Part shown: piece by piece, positions 60,649-64,000 of the stretch
Layout: every line of letters starts with the position of its first letter
Position numbering within the stretch: the stretch's first letter is position 1
NCBI RefSeq assembly: GCF_000340565.2
Contig: NZ_CP007203.1
Coordinates: 1,974,228 to 2,038,227 of the forward strand
Length of the DNA: 64,000 bases
Source of the DNA: Nodularia spumigena CCY9414
GTDB taxonomy: Bacteria > Cyanobacteriota > Cyanobacteriia > Cyanobacteriales > Nostocaceae
Direction of reading: 5' to 3'
Notes under the pieces: generated by a model
Database searches by the model: none
Told to the model about the DNA's origin: nothing
What the model saw: the letters and a program-made list of their open reading frames with translations, nothing else
Made by a program: the position numbers and the translations under genes

Positions 60649-63336
60649 ATGGAATTTAAAAATAACTCGTTTGCTGCAAAAAAAGGCTTTCTCACACGAC
60701 TGTTACAGTGGTTGAATCTTCGACCAGAAGAAGGCGAACGCACTTGGTTGATGTTTGCTTTTTACACCACTGTATCAGTAGGTTTGCGCTGGGCTGAAGA
60801 CAGTACAGTGGCACTGTTTTTAGATGAATATGGGGCGGGTCCCTTGCCTTGGATGTATATTGCTAGTGCTGTCATGAGTATGGCACTGGTTGTTGTTTAT
60901 TCTTGGCTGCAAAAGATTTTCCCGTTGCGTTGGGTGATTGTGGCGATCGCACCTTGTATGGTGATGCCATTAATCTTTATAGTCTCCTTGCGGGGGGGAG
61001 TCTATATTTCTTACCTAACAGTAGCCCTAGTGTTTCTGCTGCGGTTGTGGGTAGATGGAATTTATGTGATCAATGACCTGAATACCTCTATAGTTGCTAA
61101 CCAATTATTTAATATCCGAGAGATTAAACGTACCTATCCCTTAGTCAGCAGTGGTATGTTAGTAGCCGATGTGATCAGTGGCTTTAGTTTGCCTTGGATG
61201 CTGCAATTCATCAAACTAGATCAAGTGATACTCATCGCCTGTACCGTGATTATTTTAGGTTCAGGAATTCTCTTTTATTTAAGTTATCACTATCGCGAAG
61301 CTTTTCCCGACGCTCCCCAACGGGTAATTCCCCAGGAACAAGCGACGCGACACCGCCGCCTGGAAGCGCCATTAAAGCGCTATACATGGCAATTATTCGC
61401 TTTTGTCGGTCTTTTACAAATAATTGGATTATTAGTAGATTTTCAATACCTGCGGGAACTAAATGCTTCTTTAAGCAGCGTCGAACTGGCGAGCTTTTTA
61501 GGTCTATTTGGTGGCGTTGTGGGACTGTGTGAGTTAATCACTCAGTGGTTTATTTCCAGTCGCATCACTGAACGCTTTGGGGTATTTTTTACAGCCGCAC
61601 TTTTACCCATCGCTGTGGGCTTTATTTTACCAGGAGCGCTGGCTTTATTGAATTTAGTCCCTGTATTGCAAGCCCAAGGCTTCTTTTGGGGATTAGTCGG
61701 TTTAAAATTCGTCGATGAACTGTTACGCTACACCTTTGTAGTCAGTAGCGGCCCTGTTCTCTACCAACCCATACCTGAACGTATTCGCAGCCGCACGCAG
61801 ACATTATCAGGGGGAACAGCAGAGGCGATCGCCACCGGTTTGGCAGGTATAATCATTCTGGTAACTTTGTTTGTTTGCAATCAATTCCTACCCATAGAAG
61901 TCCAAAAGTGGGTATTAATCGGAGAAACGGTAATCATCGCCGGGGCTTGTTTAAAAGTCGTTTTGGACTTGCGATCGCGTTACGTAGACCTGCTAGTATT
62001 GAGTGCAGAACGGGGAGAACTGAGTGCTGCAAATGTCGGTTTGCGTTTCTTCCACCAGGGGGTAATCAAAGCTTTATCCGAAAAAGGCAGTACAGCAGAT
62101 AAAAGGTCTTGTATTGAACTATTGGCACAAATTGACCCCCAAGGAGCAGCCCAAGTTTTAGCACCCTTACTGCTGAAATTACCCCCAGATTTGCAGCGCC
62201 AAAGTTTGGAAGTCATGATCATGGGGAATATCAATCCTGTTTATGGGCTGGAAGTGCGCTCCTTGTTACAACAGCCCCCAGGAACCGTTGATCCCGAAGT
62301 TTTTGCCCTAGCTCTGCGTTACGTTTGGCTAGCGGACACCAATCCCAATTTAACCCTTTTAGAAGAGTACCTCCAACCGCGACATCATTCACTGATCCGC
62401 GCCACAGCAGCCGCTTTAATTTTGCGTCAGGGAACACCTCTGCAAAAAATCGCCGCCACCAAAACTATGCGCCGAATGCTGACTCATAAACAAGAACGAG
62501 AACGAGTCAATGGGGTGAGAGCGCTCCGAGAAGCGGTATATTTACAGGCGTTACGGATTCACATTCCCAAATTGTTACAGGATGAATCCTTACGGGTGCG
62601 CTGTGCAGTTTTGGAAATAATTGCTGCAACTCATTTAGAGGAATATTATTCCGCATTAGTCGGGGCGCTTTACTATAAATCCACCCGCAGTACCGCTATG
62701 CGGGCTTTGATTAGACTGGAAAATGAAGCCCTGGATATTCTGTTACAGGTGGCTACGAATAATTACAAACCAGAAGTAGTCAGGATGTATGCTTGGCGGA
62801 CTATTGCTCAAATTTCCAGTTTTGAAGCCATAGAAACTTTATGGACGCACTTAGAAATCTCTTCGGGGGTGAACAGACATCATATTCTCCGCAGTTTACT
62901 CAAAATAAATCAACAACCAGAAGTCACCAGTATAGATACCTTTCATCATAGTCAGGTAGAAAATTTAATTGAGCAGGAATTAAAGTTTTTAGGGGAAATT
63001 TACGCCGCCTATCTAGACTTTCAACAACCACTACCAATTAACGAAAATTTTCAATCAGACAGGACTTTAGTAATTGCTAGCTTATTACAACGCGCATTGG
63101 AAGAGTTAGAAATCGATGTTAAGGAGCGATTGCTGCTGCTATTGCGGCTACTTTATTCGCCAGAAAAGATGCAAGCCGCAACATTTAATCTCAAATCAGA
63201 ATCAGGGGCAAATTTAGCACAGGGGTTAGAAATTTTAGACCATACGATTACTTTGCCCACAAAAGCTTTAATACTCAATAGACATCTCCGAAAAAGAATA
63301 AAATTATGGTATAAGAGTATAAAATGCTATTTTTAG
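60649..63336 (+). CDS. MFS/NTT-like membrane protein with HEAT repeats, 3' end replaced by IS
   Basis: 895 residues. Residues 1-430 form about 12 transmembrane spans resembling the nucleotide-translocase-like branch of MFS transporters (EEGERTWLMFAFYTTVSVGL, YPLVSSGMLVADVISGFSLP, SRTQTLSGGTAEAIATGLAG). From about 470 to 830 there are alpha-helical HEAT-like repeats (QAAQVLAPLLLKLPPDLQ, LRVRCAVLEIIAATHLEEYY, VRMYAWRTIAQI). The last about 18 codons after LPTKALIL are read from the inserted IS end, so the original C-terminus has been lost. ATG 60649 chosen. Transport substrate unknown. Confidence 0.82.
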   Translation: MEFKNNSFAAKKGFLTRLLQWLNLRPEEGERTWLMFAFYTTVSVGLRWAEDSTVALFLDEYGAGPLPWMYIASAVMSMALVVVYSWLQKIFPLRWVIVAIAPCMVMPLIFIVSLRGGVYISYLTVALVFLLRLWVDGIYVINDLNTSIVANQLFNIREIKRTYPLVSSGMLVADVISGFSLPWMLQFIKLDQVILIACTVIILGSGILFYLSYHYREAFPDAPQRVIPQEQATRHRRLEAPLKRYTWQLFAFVGLLQIIGLLVDFQYLRELNASLSSVELASFLGLFGGVVGLCELITQWFISSRITERFGVFFTAALLPIAVGFILPGALALLNLVPVLQAQGFFWGLVGLKFVDELLRYTFVVSSGPVLYQPIPERIRSRTQTLSGGTAEAIATGLAGIIILVTLFVCNQFLPIEVQKWVLIGETVIIAGACLKVVLDLRSRYVDLLVLSAERGELSAANVGLRFFHQGVIKALSEKGSTADKRSCIELLAQIDPQGAAQVLAPLLLKLPPDLQRQSLEVMIMGNINPVYGLEVRSLLQQPPGTVDPEVFALALRYVWLADTNPNLTLLEEYLQPRHHSLIRATAAALILRQGTPLQKIAATKTMRRMLTHKQERERVNGVRALREAVYLQALRIHIPKLLQDESLRVRCAVLEIIAATHLEEYYSALVGALYYKSTRSTAMRALIRLENEALDILLQVATNNYKPEVVRMYAWRTIAQISSFEAIETLWTHLEISSGVNRHHILRSLLKINQQPEVTSIDTFHHSQVENLIEQELKFLGEIYAAYLDFQQPLPINENFQSDRTLVIASLLQRALEELEIDVKERLLLLLRLLYSPEKMQAATFNLKSESGANLAQGLEILDHTITLPTKALILNRHLRKRIKLWYKSIKCYF

Positions 63337-64000
63337 TAAAGCATTATGAGCAGTATATTCGATTATATCCAAAATAATCCCCAGGAAGCACAGCGTTTAG
63401 TAGGGCTGAAATATGAACAGTTGCAGGAACTTTTAGACAAAGCCATTAAACGGCACAATCATAAACGAGAATTGCTTGAAGATAGAAAAGTGAGAATTAT
63501 TCTGGGTGGAGGTGGTCGCAGACCAAAATTATCACCATCGGAGCAAATAATTCTCACCCTAACATATTTACGACATTTAACCACATTTCAACTATTGGGT
63601 ATTCAATTTGGCGTGAGTGAAACAACTGCAAATGATACGTTTAACTATTGGTTGCCATTATTGGGAGAATTATTACCACCAAGTTTAGTAGAACAGGTAA
63701 AAAAAACTCCAGTGACTATGAAATTGTTAAAGAAGTTTTAACAGACTTTGAACTAATCGTAGATAGCTATGAACAGCCCATAGAAAGACCTTCAGAGTAT
63801 CAACAGCAGGAAAAATATTACTCAGGTAAGAAGAAAATGCACACTAGAAAAAGTCAATTAATTGTTCTGCCTAATGGTAGAGATATTGTTGATGTAGTAG
63901 CTGGTGAGCCAGGACGAAAAAGTGACATAAATTTATTTCGGGAAAATAAAAATGGGTTTGAAGAGAAACAAAAATTTTCCGGTGACAAAGCTTACCAAGG
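63281..64000 (+). mobile_element. IS5-type insertion sequence, left part (continues beyond window)
   Basis: The element begins near GACATCTCCG at about 63281, inside the 3' end of the transporter gene, and carries the transposase frames below. The exact left end and target duplication cannot be set without the right end. Confidence 0.75.
63346..64000 (+). CDS. IS5-type (HTH_4/DDE_4) transposase, two frames joined by probable -1 frameshift
   Basis: The first frame (63346-63741, 131 residues) is the helix-turn-helix part: LSPSEQIILTLTYLRHLTTF and LLGIQFGVSETTANDTFNYW. It contains the run of eight A after GAACAGGT at about 63699. Shifting one base back there gives NSSDYEIVKEVLTDF, then LIVDSYEQPIERPSEYQQ and YYSGKKKMHTRKSQLIVLPN, the DDE_4 core with its first Asp, and on to the window edge. 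An A-run between these two parts is typical of programmed frameshifting in such IS elements. The product is incomplete in the window. Confidence 0.85.

Overview
The window reads as chromosome from a filamentous, heterocyst-forming cyanobacterium (Nostocales; Nostoc/Anabaena/Nodularia-like). The evidence is the gene set: psbY, a CRR6-type NDH-1 factor, a FurC-like regulator, an REC-DUF3685 protein, Uma2 and TIGR02652 proteins, a pilMNOQ operon with an AMIN-domain secretin, and devCA remnants. It is supported by abundant GCGATCGC octamers and by heptanucleotide STRR arrays and 21-27 nt insertions of the kind described in this group. No rRNA, tRNA or CRISPR array was recognised.

Layout. 1-9,600 holds housekeeping genes: a partial amidase, Uma2, map, a cupredoxin, a VOC protein, a TIGR02652 protein, a gamma-carbonic anhydrase, psbY, folC and a sugar-binding lipoprotein. 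9,741-14,953 is the type IV pilus operon pilM-N-O-Q. 15,434-22,231 has HU, a CobD-like aminotransferase, a flavoprotein, an atypical receiver-DUF3685 protein, a furC-like gene and crr6. 22,312-25,295 is a foreign-looking, G+C-richer block carrying sbtB and sbtA (PII-like regulator and sodium/bicarbonate transporter). It lies between inverted remnants of one IS4-type element and abuts a 5'-truncated devC and a nonsense-interrupted devA. 26,639-38,799 is again mostly housekeeping: a GT9, ispD, scpB, a DUF760 protein, a Deg protease, a LysM-M23 protein, ispG, a Ctp protease, a quinone oxidoreductase and a pentapeptide-repeat membrane protein.

39,062-47,113 is the most distinctive locus. Three small proteins with closely related double-glycine leaders sit beside a dedicated export operon: an ABC exporter with CNB-like and C39 peptidase domains, an HlyD adaptor and a parvulin-like PPIase. 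A decayed second PPIase copy between two peptide genes shows that a PPIase-peptide unit was duplicated. The expected path is leader removal by C39 and export through ABC/HlyD, with the PPIase possibly helping folding. The activity of the products is unknown.

48,188-52,991 holds ilvH, a BON protein, an alpha/beta hydrolase, dus and an NDH-2. 53,174-59,421 is a decayed type I restriction locus. hsdR lacks the part that should contain the DEAD-box motifs. hsdM is fused in frame to the second half of hsdS, and a 144-bp MITE interrupts the hsdS part. A vapBC pair and a nonsense-interrupted Rpn-family gene lie inside the locus. infC and a HEAT-repeat transporter, cut near its 3' end by an IS5-type element with a probable frameshift transposase, close the window.

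Small repeats are dense throughout: STRR arrays, two MITE families, short in-frame insertions and CTCTCCTT/AAGGAGAG hairpins. Several alter reading frames, and in two cases removing the element plus one 5-bp target duplication restores the broken gene exactly.
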